A stretch of DNA of 64,000 nucleotides from Earliella scabrosa (lineage: Eukaryota; Basidiomycota; Agaricomycetes; Polyporales; Polyporaceae). Within the stretch, counting starts at the first letter, position 1, and every line of letters starts with the position of its first letter. Positions 53,155-63,896 of the stretch are shown here, piece after piece. The translations under genes were made by a program, and so were the position numbers. Location of the stretch: assembly GCA_022605405.1 (NCBI GenBank), contig JABYQQ010000006.1:248001-312000 (forward strand), given 5' to 3'. The notes under the pieces were generated by a model. That model did no database searches. It was given only the letters and a program-made list of their open reading frames with translations, and was not told where the DNA came from.

Positions 53155-54070
53155 GAACTTGTTGAGAAGTAGGCCATGTCTGGCAGGACACGATTGATGA
53201 GTGGGGGTATATTCATAAGAAAGCTTACTGTACTATACACTGTAATTTATCTATTAGTGTGCATCTTATGAGTTATTAGAGAATGTTAGTTAGTTAACAG
53301 TGATTATTTGATTCAGTTGGATCCACAATGTCTCCAAAGCAGTTCCATTGGACAGAGCTGATTTTTCTGGTTCCAATGGTATATAATACTTCATTTATTG
53401 ATTAGAAACTGACAAAGATACACATTCAAGTTAATACTTATGAATATACCTGCTGAATTGGGAAACATAGGCGCCCGTCGAGCACCCATGAGATGCGAAA
53501 AACAGCCCATCCTTCCCGATTTGGGCAATTGTATTTAGACTTTAACACATACAGTTTTGATTAAAAACATATAGTGATATATATCATTTTGTTCCCACAA
53601 TTTATGCCTACAATCTGAGATTGTCAGAAGTCATGTGACCAGAAGCTGTTGAGCACCATTGGCCGAAAATCCGAAGCTTCCCCAGCCTTGGTTGAAGCAA
53701 GGCTGGGGAAGCTTCGGATTTTCGGCCATTTGGGCGCTTATTTTGCGTTTATATGGTATATAAGCCCAGTTATAGCTTCAATTACTATGTAACAACTATC
53801 AGTGTGCAATGCATAGAACAAAAACAAAGCCAGCCATGGTGGCAGTGCTTTGGGCGTCTACCTGATTCCCGCGCGGCTCAGCCAACCATAGTCTAGGGTT
53901 GGCCCAGTAACAAAGTTTGTTATCAGTGCTTACATCAGCGCTTACTCTGTTCTTACTCAAAGTAATCGGAGTATGAAATATATTCTCACGGGGTCAGGTT
54001 CGCGTTACAGAGTTTGGCAGAGAACGTCGCCCTTAAAGGACGATTTCTTCGTTTCACTCATCAATCGTAA
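53155..54070. repeat. Third copy of the ~0.9-kb repeat
   Basis: Starts with GCCATGTCTGGCAGG and CACGATTGATGAG (53174-53201), ends CTCATCAATCGTAA at 54057-54070. Best preserved of the three; carries the perfect hairpin at 53661-53727. Confidence 0.7.
53661..53727. repeat. Perfect 30-bp hairpin, 7-nt loop
   Basis: Arms 53661-53690 and 53698-53727 are exact complements (outer part GGCCGAAAATCCGAAGCTTC). The equivalent positions in the sister repeats (39296-39363, 52010-52073) have decayed arms. Confidence 0.85.
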
Positions 54071-54398
54071 AAGAGGACTCTCTCATATTCAGTGTGTTGA
54101 CGGCCACTGCTGATTAGCTCATCCCTAGCTCACTGTCTGTGCACAGGACTCTCTGTTACAATTGATGAGATACAAAAAAATCATCCTTTATACAGCTAGA
54201 CACCAGCCAGGGAGATGTCACCATAATCTTGCCCTGTGGAAATTGTTTTGAAACTCAGCTGTAAGAAATAGTACTTACTGGATAAGTATCAATAAATGCC
54301 AAAAAAGCGCCCATGACACAGCCACCACTCAGACACTGTTCTATGTGCTTATGGGTGCTTGTTTATATATGACATCACACTGTGACATTGTCACTTGG

Positions 54399-55300
54399 AT
54401 GGCTCTACTACATGCATCCATCAGTCCTCCACTCACTCTTACTGATGATGAGCTTGATGCCATTGTCTCACTTGCCCTTGAGTGCTTCCTCAATTATTGC
54501 TGTGCAATGCTCAAGGGACATCTTACTGCCATGAGTCACCAAGTTCTAAAAGAGCGCCTTTGCCGGTCATTTATCTGTGTTCATGGGGTTCCAGGAGTTT
54601 TCGGAAGTTGTCAACAGTCAAACCCACCACAGAGTCTACAGGATTGCTGGAGCAAATGCACTGTGGCACCATAATGAACCTGACAATATGGTGGGTGCTT
54701 CCAGATCTCTGTCTTGTCTGTCTGACTTTGGTTACTTAAATCTCATCTGCTGGAAGCTTGTCATGCATGCATCCATTGTTGGTCATTCTTGCTATGTGAC
54801 AGGTTTTTGTGTTAGTGACAACAACCGGGCCAGCACAGTCTTCAATGTGTCCCATGAGGCCATTGCTAAACACGGTGTTTCTAGCTGGGTTTAGAGCGAT
54901 CATGGAGGAGAAAATGTGCAAGTTGCTGAGTTCATGGAGGCTTATCGAGGGCCAGGATGAGGTCCCTACATCTGGAGCTGGTATATAATCTCTAATTCTC
55001 TTTTCTCCTTGCCACCTTTCTATGATAATTTCACATTGAGCATCTATGGCATAATGTGACAAATGGGTTTGGTCAGAAGAGCAAGAACTTCTTTATCAAG
55101 CTCGAGACACATTGCCACCTCAATGCCCACAACCCTGGCCATATCTGGCTTCTCCACTATCTGTTCAGGAATGCCATCAATGAAGATGCAGCTAACTGGG
55201 TCTGTGCTTGGAACCATCATGTCACGCAACTCAAAGGTGAGCTTGGTTGGCACACTCCACATGTTGGAGTTACTGTAGCTGTTACGAGCTCGTACGATAC
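54399..55300 (+). pseudogene. Integrase-core-domain gene, decayed
   Basis: Blocks in order: VYRIAGANALWHHNEPDNMV (54635-54694), LICWKLVMHASIVGHSCYVTGF (54753-54810, first acidic-site region altered), NNRASTVFNVSHEAIAKHG then SDHGGENVQVAEFMEAYRG (54893-54949), an intron of about 55 nt (near 54978-55030), and HIEHLWHNVTNGFGQ...NPGHIWLLHYLFRNAIN...WNHH (55031-55230). This pattern is the integrase-like core protein common in mushroom genomes. Stops at 54892-54894 and 54957-54959 and frame changes near 54690 break it. Confidence 0.7.
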
Positions 55301-55609
55301 GCCACATTAGTGCCTGACTCATACTGCCGCCTACATTATAATTTGTGCCATATTTCTTGGTCAGTACTGTACCCCTGTGCCTGGAATTTGTTTAGGTACT
55401 TATACAGACACCTGAACGCCTGTATTTGCTACACGATTGCCTCAGGTCGCGCACCACTGTCGTTACCCCGTATCCCCAATCTGATTGCCTTTGCGCGTCC
55501 GACGAGGGTCACTCACAATCTTACGTCATCTCGCCTTCCTTTGTCGTCACTCTGTTCCCGTGCTCTCATTCTCTTACACCACGTGCAATGAAACTGATCT
55601 TATCATGTA

Positions 55610-56062
55610 GGGAATAGCAAGGGTGACCCTTGGGTATTTTCACACTCACCCTTACCCTTACCCTTCAAAACCCTTACCCTTGACAAGGGTCAAGGGTTTG
55701 AGCAAGGGTCCAGATTTCCTGACCCTTACCCTTACCCTTCAGTGAAACCCTTCACAACCCTTGAGGGTTTTCATGTCAAAGAAGGTCATTAAGCCTTGGC
55801 AATGTCTCAATAAGTGCTCTTCAGTGTGTATAAAGCCTTCTAGATCCACATTGACACTATGATTCAACACTTACTGTGAGTAGGTGACTACACAGTGTGA
55901 CTTACTAGAGTGTATAGGGTCCATATACACGCATTGATCAAACCCTTCAACCCTTGCCAAGGGTCAAGGGTTTGGCAAGGGTCTTGAGAAGCCAACCCTT
56001 ATCCTTACCTTTGGTCCATACCCTTACAAACCCTCAGGGTTTTTCAAACCCTTGCTATTCCC
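55610..56062. mobile_element. 453-bp MITE with TA flanks and ACCCTT arrays
   Basis: Inverted ends GGGAATAGCAAGGGT / ACCCTTGCTATTCCC, each flanked by TA (55608-55609, 56063-56064), consistent with Tc1/mariner-type target duplication. The interior is built of many copies of ACCCTT and AAGGGT in both orientations, giving extensive self-complementarity. No gene. Confidence 0.8.
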
Positions 56063-56064
56063 TA

Positions 56065-56856
56065 GGAAATACTAGTTATGGCACTTCCGATACTGCTTCA
56101 TAGTCATCATTATTATATGGATCTCATATTCTAACCTCATTAATCGTTTCTGCCAAAGATGGCCCACTCCCTCTAAGTGAAACATGGAAGTCTGCCGCAT
56201 CATCTGATTTACAGCATTTGAAATATGCCATAGTATCATGGAGCGTAAACAGACTGCATGGGTGGAGTAGAGCATATTCTATGCCAGAGAGACTATCACA
56301 CTTGGAGACCTCCTTAATGACAGCATGCAAGTGCACAAAACTAGGGTGAGGGGATTTGCAGAGCTAACAATGAGCATTCCTGAGTCCTCATGCTGGAGAT
56401 TGTGGATAATGGTGCATGCAGTGACATTAAGCTAATTGTGCACCCTAACAGAACACCTCCCCAGCACCCCATCTTCAATGGTGCTCGCTGCCCATGCTAG
56501 ATAGTAGAAATCCCAGCACATCACCTGCGGGACGACCAGCCTCCCCAGCTCCTTCTCCACCTCAGAGATGATACCACAAAGAATACAAAGAATGACTGCA
56601 ATGAGCTCTTTTGTGCAATGATCTACAATTTTGCAGCTGGTCTTGGGGTCAATGGTAACTTGCAGCTGGTCAGAATCAACTTCATGGATGGGCTTTCAGA
56701 CATGGTGGTTGTTGGGCTTCAGGTCTTTGTAAAAGGGCTTGTACCCCTTTGCAGTGATACTTGCACTCTCACTGATGTGTGTCTTAGGAGGAGGGTAGGG
56801 AGTGGATAGCTTGTTGACATAGATAGTGGCTGCCCATGCTGCTCCTGTGTTGTGAT
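56065..56856. other. Repeat spacer with one end motif
   Basis: Contains CTCATTAATCGTTTCTGCC at 56136. Short frames only; nothing recognised. Confidence 0.4.
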
Positions 56857-57372
56857 TCAGGCCCAGCTGGTCAACAGCAAGTCTATGTTCAAGTCAGAGC
56901 CGCCAAGAGAGAATGCACCCATAGCAGTGCACCTATGCACCCAGTGAGAAGCACTTTTATTCACTTTGTACTGTGCAACTGCATCTCCCACCTTGCCACA
57001 AATCCTTGTGCACACAATATGCCTGATAAGATTGGCAAACATTGGCTGGTTGATGCAATCACGAAACACTGAGAGCTCAGGCCAGGTGTTAACAAGCTTG
57101 CGAATGAGGTCTTGAAACATCATGCAGATTTTTGGCACAGATGCACTGATGAGTAGAATGAGAGCTTCTGGTGATATTTCCAACAAGTTGATGAGATGTT
57201 GAAACCCTGTCACATGAAGGTGGCAGGTGGCTTGAGAATTCTTGTCATTGGGCATGATATCTATGACTGTCCTATCTGAGGTTGTTGCACTGGAATAGCA
57301 TCTCAATCTGTAACTAAGTGGTGAGCAAGATGGAGAGCTGATAAGACTGTCTAACCAGATCAAAAAAAACAT
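56857..57372 (-). CDS. Unrecognised 171-codon open frame
   Basis: ATG to stop, with a Leu/Ile-rich middle (LINLLEISPEALILLISASVPK) that could be helical, and a C-terminal part of mixed composition. It lies downstream of the end motif at 56136 among short frames. No domain recognised; could be a fragment of an element-borne gene. Confidence 0.35.
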   Translation of the reverse strand: MFFLIWLDSLISSPSCSPLSYRLRCYSSATTSDRTVIDIMPNDKNSQATCHLHVTGFQHLINLLEISPEALILLISASVPKICMMFQDLIRKLVNTWPELSVFRDCINQPMFANLIRHIVCTRICGKVGDAVAQYKVNKSASHWVHRCTAMGAFSLGGSDLNIDLLLTSWA

Positions 57373-58220
57373 CTGGCTGGGTCAAGCTACAGTATCATAT
57401 TATCTGAATGGATTGCAGCAAACAGCTGGACAATCCATCAGGAACTGCATCTGCAGTGAGCCAAACAGTGCTAGAGACATGTTAAGTATGGTGGGTTTAG
57501 AGCAAACACTATAGACAGTGCCAGCTTCTGATACTTTCCATATCATGAGTAGCATATTAAAACATTCTTACTACAAGTTTGTGGGGCAGATGGTTACATG
57601 GCTGCAGAGCTATGTGAAGATTGATGAGATTGGAGTCAGGAGAAGAGGGTTGGGTCACGGGTGACCTCCATGGATTGGAATGATCAGGGTACGGTTGGAA
57701 AGCCCTGACCAACACCAATCTGACCATAGCCAGGGGATTGTATGGCGCCTATTGGTTTACCAGATATCAGGCAAACAAAACTGCATCTTTTTGCAAAGAT
57801 GTATTGGCTCATATCTCTGCCACTATCCCATACCAGCTCATGATGTAGGGTGCGTTGGAAAGCCCTGATTTTTCTCATCCAGCAGTACCCTGTACATGAA
57901 TGGAGATCCGTAGGTTTCCCCAACATCCAGCAGAGCAGTAACCAGCTGTGGCCACATTTAGCAGCATATACCACAATCCTAGGTACTGTCACATGTACAC
58001 TACACCATTGAATAGAGGCTAAAAATGTGAATCCAATGCACCCAGATACACCTCAATTGATGCAGAACTGAAGGAGCTAGAGGGTAGGCAGATAGCTGTC
58101 TCTAGAGGGGCAGGCATCGCATTTGAGCGTTGAAAAGACACCCAGATTGTTATATAATCACCTATGTCATCTCCTATGATATTTCCACATTTTCTGCAAT
58201 GCCTAGAACATTAATTACAA
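57373..58220. other. Spacer with repeat remnants
   Basis: Mixed repeat remnants; TTGGAAAGCCCTGA occurs twice (57697 and 57870). Nothing coding is convincing. Confidence 0.4.
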
Positions 58221-58224
58221 CATC

Positions 58225-58440
58225 TGTATCTGTATTTGATTGCCCCAGACAGTCAATTACAGGCTATATTTGAACGCCCCAGACAATCTATTGTAATACA
58301 GACTGTGTTCTGTATTTGATTGCCCCATACAGCCAATTACAGAATGTGCACAGGCTGTACCTGATTGCCCCAGACAATCAATTACAGACTGTCTACACTC
58401 TGTAATTGATTGCCTCAGACAGTCAAATACAGCACCTGCA
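58225..58440. repeat. Tandem array of palindromic ~40-bp units
   Basis: Five degenerate direct repeats beginning near 58231, 58265, 58311, 58355 and 58401. Each is itself a near-palindrome: CTGTATTTGATTG, a CCCCAGA spacer, then CAGTCAATTACAG. A sixth partial unit is near 58470. Confidence 0.75.
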
Positions 58441-58736
58441 GTGGTGTTGTAATGACCACCTCTGGGCTGTCAAATACAGACTCTGTAAATGGCCCAGGCA
58501 ACTATAGCAGAAAATTGTGCAAAGGCCCAGGATCTTATTCAAAAAGTGGTGACCACAGGTGAATTTTGTCGGTACGTGCATTGTCCATTACAATGACCAA
58601 ATTCAGGTTTCTGGATATAGTTGCATACACTTGAGAAGCCCGGTAACAAACTGATGAAACTAGTTGTAGTTGAACGCTCCTTCAATGATCTTGCATCATA
58701 GGATCCTGTCAAGACTCATAGCTGGTAGTATAGAGT

Positions 58737-59470
58737 ATCTACATAGTGCGTGTCATCCAAACAGTATCATAATCAATCACAGCCATGAGGACATACTGTT
58801 TTCTCCGTACATAGAAGCACTTTCTGATCACCCTCCTGCCCTTCAAGGCCCATGCATATCCACAATACAATGTGTGACAGTCAAATGAGCTCTTGTCCAC
58901 AAAGACAAGTTGATCAGCATCATACTTGGTGCCAATCTGAGTCATGTACTCCGTGCGCCAGCGGCCACTCCTCACTGCATCCAAGAGCTCGCTTGCTGAT
59001 CTGCAGTATCACAACGGAGTCTTGGAGACGTGCATGGGTCAATAGATATGACACTCAACGTCTTCAATGTAAACCTCTGAGTGCCCGCCAGACTGTCGAG
59101 AGCAAAATCTTTACTCCACATGTCACCTCCAGCCGTGCCTTGAGCTTGTCCAGGTATGCATCCGGGGAATGCTCAATACATGCTTCAATGTACTAGAGCC
59201 ACATTGGGGATTGAGACAATGGGAGTCAAAACTCTTGCACAAGCATGCATCTGAGCATTCTCCCCAGATATGACCTTTGTACATGTTGACCGTGCCATGC
59301 AAGAGGCAATGTCGCCAGTGTCTTCAAAGTGTTGCAGGACGTGTTGAACTGTGCAGATGTTCACCCCAGTTTGTCATGCAATTTCCTTTGTTGGCATTAT
59401 ATAGACATGTTGCATATGTGCAATGGCCCAGCAGAGGTCATTTGAGAGCGGTCTTGTGGAACGAGCCATG
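58737..59470 (-). pseudogene. IS630/Tc1-mariner-like transposase, decayed
   Basis: ATG at 59470 gives MARSTRPLSNDLCWAIAHMQ and a helix-turn-helix (MPTKEIA, then after a TGA, TGVNICTVQHVLQHF). After a damaged stretch the catalytic region continues: DQLVFVDKSSFDCHTLYCGY (near 58910-58850), where the family usually has DESSFD, then AWALKGRRVIRKCFYVRRK; it stops at 58739. The E-to-K change beside the first catalytic Asp and several stops show it is dead. Confidence 0.8.
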
Positions 59471-59479
59471 AGGTACTGA

Positions 59480-60465
59480 TGAAAGTGAAGACCAGAGAGT
59501 GAGTCATGGTAAGCGCCCGTAGGGGGACAAAGAACATGGCAAGTATGAACAGTACATAGCCCATACTGCAAGCATCTGTACAGTGTCGTCTTGTACTTGT
59601 CCATAATCAATTTCTAACCACTTGATCATATTCAGGCACACTCAATTCACCCCAAGGCATATGCAAGGCAGCTGGAGGAGCAAAATTGCTATGCTACCTT
59701 CTTGCTAGTCAATTGTCACTCATGAGGTGTCATACAACAGTGACATACTGGTAGATAATATGTACTGAGTTTAAAGAGAAATGGTCTAGCAGTTCGCGTG
59801 CAATTGTGTTTCTCAGTTTCAAAGGAAAGGAATTAGCCGAGTTGCGCATGAGTCGAAATGGCGGCAGACAACAAGCACTGTAATACGTATGAAACATTCA
59901 TGTATAATGGACAACAATGTACATGCTCAGGTGAGCACTGGGTCAATCCGATATCTGGAAATTGTAGGTGGTTATTGAATTTTTGCAATTCTGGTGGATA
60001 CATAACTGTCATACCCCAGACATCAAACAGATGTCAGGACAGGTGATATTTGCACAAGGGCTAACACTGGGGACATTTCACCATATTGCGGAGGAAAACA
60101 ATGTGGAAAATAGAAAAGTATACTGGGTGCATATCCTCAAGGCCAATATGGAGGCCAATATGCTGGTCAACATGACTGCATAGTGACATCATATTTCTCT
60201 TGCCAATAGTATGCAAACAGTCTGACTATTACCTCAATGTTAACGAGGTGAATATGCAGATCAACAAACAGTCAATGTATTTATTGGTAACAAGACATTT
60301 CCAAAGAGAGCATGTGAGTAATGTGGGGACAATGTTGATGCATATTGACTTAATCAATATGCTTCTGTATTGTTCTCATATCCTCTTGGTCAATGGTACA
60401 ACAATATGGGATATACTGAGAGCAAACTTGTATTGTTAACATATCGAACAACATACAGCAGATAC
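59480..60465. other. Repeat DNA with CAGGTGAGC-type end
   Basis: About 59927-60060 matches, inverted, 62160-62330, and partly 60998-61130: CTCAGGTGAGC, CCGATATCTGG, CAGACATC-AACAGAT. These are probably the ends of an element family spanning 59.9-62.3 kb. No gene. Confidence 0.5.
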
Positions 60466-60988
60466 CACAGGATGCATAAAAGAATTATCAACACGTCAAA
60501 TTCTGATTAAATAGTGATATAAGTCCAAAGAATCATTGCATTTACTCCACTCAAAATGGTAAAGACATTCTGCAGTTGTTATACAGTTAGATGCTCACAT
60601 AAGCTTGATAGCATTGTAAATATGTCACAGAGTAATATCACCACTCCTTGTGACATTTGCATCCCATTCTTTGTGAGGAAAATGGTGAAGAAATTTTATA
60701 AAAATTATATATCAGCATAGATAATTCCATCTCTGCCAAAGAACAGCAAAACAGTACAGATTGTACTTATCATTTTCGTCATGGAGAATGGAGTTTATGT
60801 TGTACAAAGAGTGGTGATATGATCCACCAACTTCAATACAATGCTATCATGCTCAGCCTGGCATCTTATTGGCACACAAATACAGAGTAGATTTCTCATT
60901 TTCTGCACTGAAAATGAAGTACTTCTTTGGCTTATACTACAATTTGACCAGAATTCTTCCTGCAGATAATCCTTCCATGCTCCCTGTG
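60466..60988. mobile_element. 523-bp MITE, copy 2
   Basis: Same length and orientation as 25149-25671, with more decayed ends (CACAGGATGCATAAAAG / CTTCCATGCTCCCTGTG). Flanked by TAC on both sides (60463-60465, 60989-60991), supporting a 3-bp target duplication and CACTA affinity. Confidence 0.8.
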
Positions 60989-61362
60989 TACACACTCAGG
61001 TGAGCCCTGGGTCAGTTCCGATATCTGGGAACTAACCCTAACCTAACCGGCGCTTCAATACTGGAGGGTCATGGGCCAGACATCGAACAGATACTGGGCA
61101 AAGCGATATGGGCTCGATGACTAGGCACCGGCCGTCAGATCACCGCCCAATATTCAGAGTTGCACCCACAGATAAATTCCAACCAAATATCCCAGGCTCC
61201 CGGCGCACACCTGGGCGTGTAGTGTGACCAATTATGCATACTAAAGCCAAAATGTGCTCACAATCCAGCCCACCTTCAGTATTTAGACAACTGTCTATGG
61301 GCTATAACCTATGTATTCATAATCTATACAAACTGCAAATCTAAGAGGTATGGACCATGCCT

Positions 61363-61768
61363 ACTATACCATGCCAAAATATGTTTGTTGCTCAGTTATA
61401 AGTATAAATGTCATTAATAATATAAGTGAAAAAGCGACTAGGAAATCATAGTTTAGAGCCTGATGAGCAATGAAGCATGTGCCAACACAATGAAAATAAG
61501 TGCCAGCCTCACCATCAGCCAGGCCACAGGGGAGAACATAAGAAAAGTAGTCAATGTGGCTGTGCCCACTGGTAAGAGTAAGGAATTCCAATCCTAATCC
61601 ATGGTGGGCATCTGGGAGTATCACATTTTGTTACATGTGATGACATGAGTTGTATTGAAAGGTAACAAAACTTTTTCCCACAGGGATCAAGTTGCATCAC
61701 AAGCAGCAGCTCAAACTGAGCTCTCCATACTGATTGATTTGTAAACACATCAATTGTAATGAATAGTT
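61363..61768 (-). repeat. Inverted partial copy of the 19-kb repeat
   Basis: On minus this follows 19035-19400 (AGCTTTTG-region decayed, GTAACAAAA, ACCTTTCAATACAACTCATG, GTAAGAAA-like words) and ends at an ATCAATTGTAA motif near 61760. Confidence 0.55.
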
Positions 61769-62039
61769 TCCGTATCATGCATTGTACATGGAAACATTGG
61801 TTGCAAATTTCAACATCAGCAATTGTAATCCTGGATGACAAAAAGCTATAGTCTAGAAACAACTGTAAGTACCTCGTGCATGCCAGATCATTGCAGCGGA
61901 ACAGAGTCTTGATTCAGACAACCTCACTAGCACCACCATCCTGACTGACAGAGACTAAGTAGTACAAACTCCTCTCGCATTCATGTGTGAGGGACTTGTG
62001 ATAAACCTGATTCAGCAGGTTCCCGACAAATCACTTAAG

Positions 62040-62330
62040 TTCTAACTAAATGTTCCAGGCTCCCTACACGGCCAGGTGTGCACCCGGCGCCCTGGGTATT
62101 TGGTCGGAAGTTATCCGTCAGGGCGGCGCTGGGTATCGAACTGGTATGTGGCCGCCGGCGCTTGGGCCTTGTGCCCATATCGCCTGACCCGATATCTGTT
62201 CGATGTCTGGAGTATGACGGTTATGTACCCGCCAGAGGTGCGGAAATTCTATAACCACCCAAAATTTCCAGATATCGGACTGACCCGGCGCTCACCTGAG
62301 CGTGTACCGCAATTGTTCTCTTCATGCACA
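62040..62330. repeat. GC-rich repeat next to the host genes
   Basis: Inverted relative of 59927-60060 and of 60998-61230 (shared TTCGATGTCTGG, CCGATATCTG, CACACCTGG). It ends about 45 bp before the multikinase stop codon and marks the transposon/host boundary. Confidence 0.6.
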
Positions 62331-62375
62331 CAACATCGGTGCTGTTACTTCATACTCAAATACAAAGAAGGTAAT

Positions 62376-63523
62376 CTAAGCAGATCCAACAACCACTTGA
62401 ACCTGTCCAATGCGGCCATCGAGCAAGCTCAGGACGGTGTCCACGCCCTTGAGCACGCCTTCGTCAGGACCAATGCCAGGGACTATCTTGGTGTGTGCAA
62501 AATCAATGAGCTTGACAAGGTAAGGAGCACCGACGTGCACCTTGCCACTCTCTTCATCCTCGTCGTCTTCATCCTCGTCGTCCTCATCCTCTCTCTGTTC
62601 TGCCATCCACTCCAGCCCCTTGCGAGCGCGTTCCACATCGGCCTCATAGATGATCAGCAAGCTACCGCCGACCATGCGCATGTGCATCTCAGCGAGAGCG
62701 GCGCGAATCTCTGCGACATCCTCCCTCAGAGACTCGAGGATCGGTAAGAGGACGTCCGCAGGGAGACCTGTTCCCTGGGATGTCGCGGCTTGCTCTTTGC
62801 CTTCCGCCATCGGAGGTGCAGGCTCTGGGAGGACGTCGGAGGCGATAGGGAAGAAGCGTGCGATACCATCGCCCAGATCGGAGGACTTTATAGACTTGCC
62901 GTAGGATTTGGGAGTGTTCACGGCTTTACCGGTGGCTAGATCGTATACCTATAGCAAATGTTATAGTTGGATAGCATGGCGCGAGTACTGGCGGAAACAT
63001 ACCTGGAATCCGGTGAGACGGACGCCGGTCTCGAGGGAAGTAGTCTCACGGGCGGTCTTCTCCATCCGCTCACGCTTATCGGGACTGGCACTGTCATCAT
63101 AGAGGACGGTTCCAAGTTTGACGTCGAGGATGTTGGGTTTCGCGAATGAATGAGAGAGGTTCTCGAGGACGAGGGATTGTATAGGCGGGATCGGCCATAA
63201 GCCGAGCACGCACATAATCAGTTCAGCAAGATGCAGGACTCATCTTTCTCCTCGTTGCCAACGGCATGAACGACCTTGAGTGGTTCGCCCTCAGACTGGG
63301 GTTGGGAGGAGTCAACCTTGCCTTCCAAACGGAGTGTACCGTAGAATTTAGGAACGAAGGGGCGTAGGGGAGCGAAGGCAGGATCTGCGGTGACGGACTG
63401 GTAGAAGGCGACCTCGGCGGCAAGCGCAGGTTTGATAAGGAGAGATCCGTCCTCGCTGGTGAGAACGCCAGGGTGGCCGCCGACCTGGGAGTCAAGAGGA
63501 TGCGTGTGCGCCGGGTCTGACAT
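62376..63523 (-). CDS. Inositol polyphosphate multikinase (IPK family)
   Basis: Transfers phosphate to inositol phosphates (IPMK/Arg82-type). Exon 1 from the ATG at 63523 (MSDPAHTHPLDSQVGGHPG, FVPKFYGTLRLEGKV). The next block, from about 63180 to 63003, has SLVLENLSHSFAKPNILDVKLG, with the family's PxxxDxKLG substrate motif, then ETTSLETGVRLTGFQ. A clear intron at 62949-63002 (GTATGTTT...CTATAG) leads to the last exon (VYDLATGKAVNTPKSYGKS) with GGSLLIIYE and KLIDFAHT, the catalytic SLL and IDF motifs, ending at 62376. An Asp/Glu-rich insert (EDEDDEDEDDEDEESG) lies between those motifs. The junction between the first two blocks is not solved: exon-1 frame meets a TGA at 63218-63220 and no standard splice pair gives an intact VLEN block. 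Confidence 0.9.
62949..63002 (-). other. Intron in inositol multikinase gene
   Basis: 54 nt, CAG|GTATGT donor, CTATAG acceptor; joins VRLTGFQ to VYDLATGK. Confidence 0.85.
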
Positions 63524-63896
63524 GGTCGTCGGATGTGGTCAAGGTCAAGTAGCCATGCTCTGGCTATGCTGATCCATAGCTGTTCGCGATGGCTCGATAG
63601 CCATCTCTCGATGAGCGCGCATGGCACGTGGCTTTGCGACGCGATCACGTGGGGAGTCCCCACGGTTGGATCGCGTCGGGTGGGCGTCTGGCATCTGCCC
63701 TTGCCTGCTGTCCGCGTTCGCCCCGAACCTCGCCGTCGCGCTCGCCCGCCGTCCTAGTCACCGACTCGGAGTCTTCGCTCGCTGTTTGTTGTCCGCTGCT
63801 CGCTGCCTTGCGCCGGTCGACGTTCGTCCCGCTCTTTTCTCGCCACTCATTAATATCTGGTCTACCCTCCTGCCCTCCTCCAGTCACCGGTCGACG
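63524..63896. promoter_or_regulatory. Divergent promoter region of multikinase and kinesin
   Basis: The two host genes start 373 bp apart on opposite strands. The region is GC-rich; the word TCACTGG/TCACCGG occurs near 63885 and pyrimidine runs precede the kinesin ATG. A 146-codon frame here on minus (63223-63663) is a shadow of exon 1. Confidence 0.55.

Noticed and set aside
55610..56062. Interstitial telomere
   Set aside because: The repeated word is GGGTAA/ACCCTT in both orientations inside clear inverted ends, not a one-direction TTAGGG array.
58225..58440. CRISPR-like array
   Set aside because: Units are contiguous, degenerate and palindromic with no unique spacers, and the genome is eukaryotic.
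63223..63663. 146-codon minus frame upstream of the multikinase
   Set aside because: It covers exon 1 and the promoter in the wrong frame; the exon-1 frame has the kinase-like sequence.
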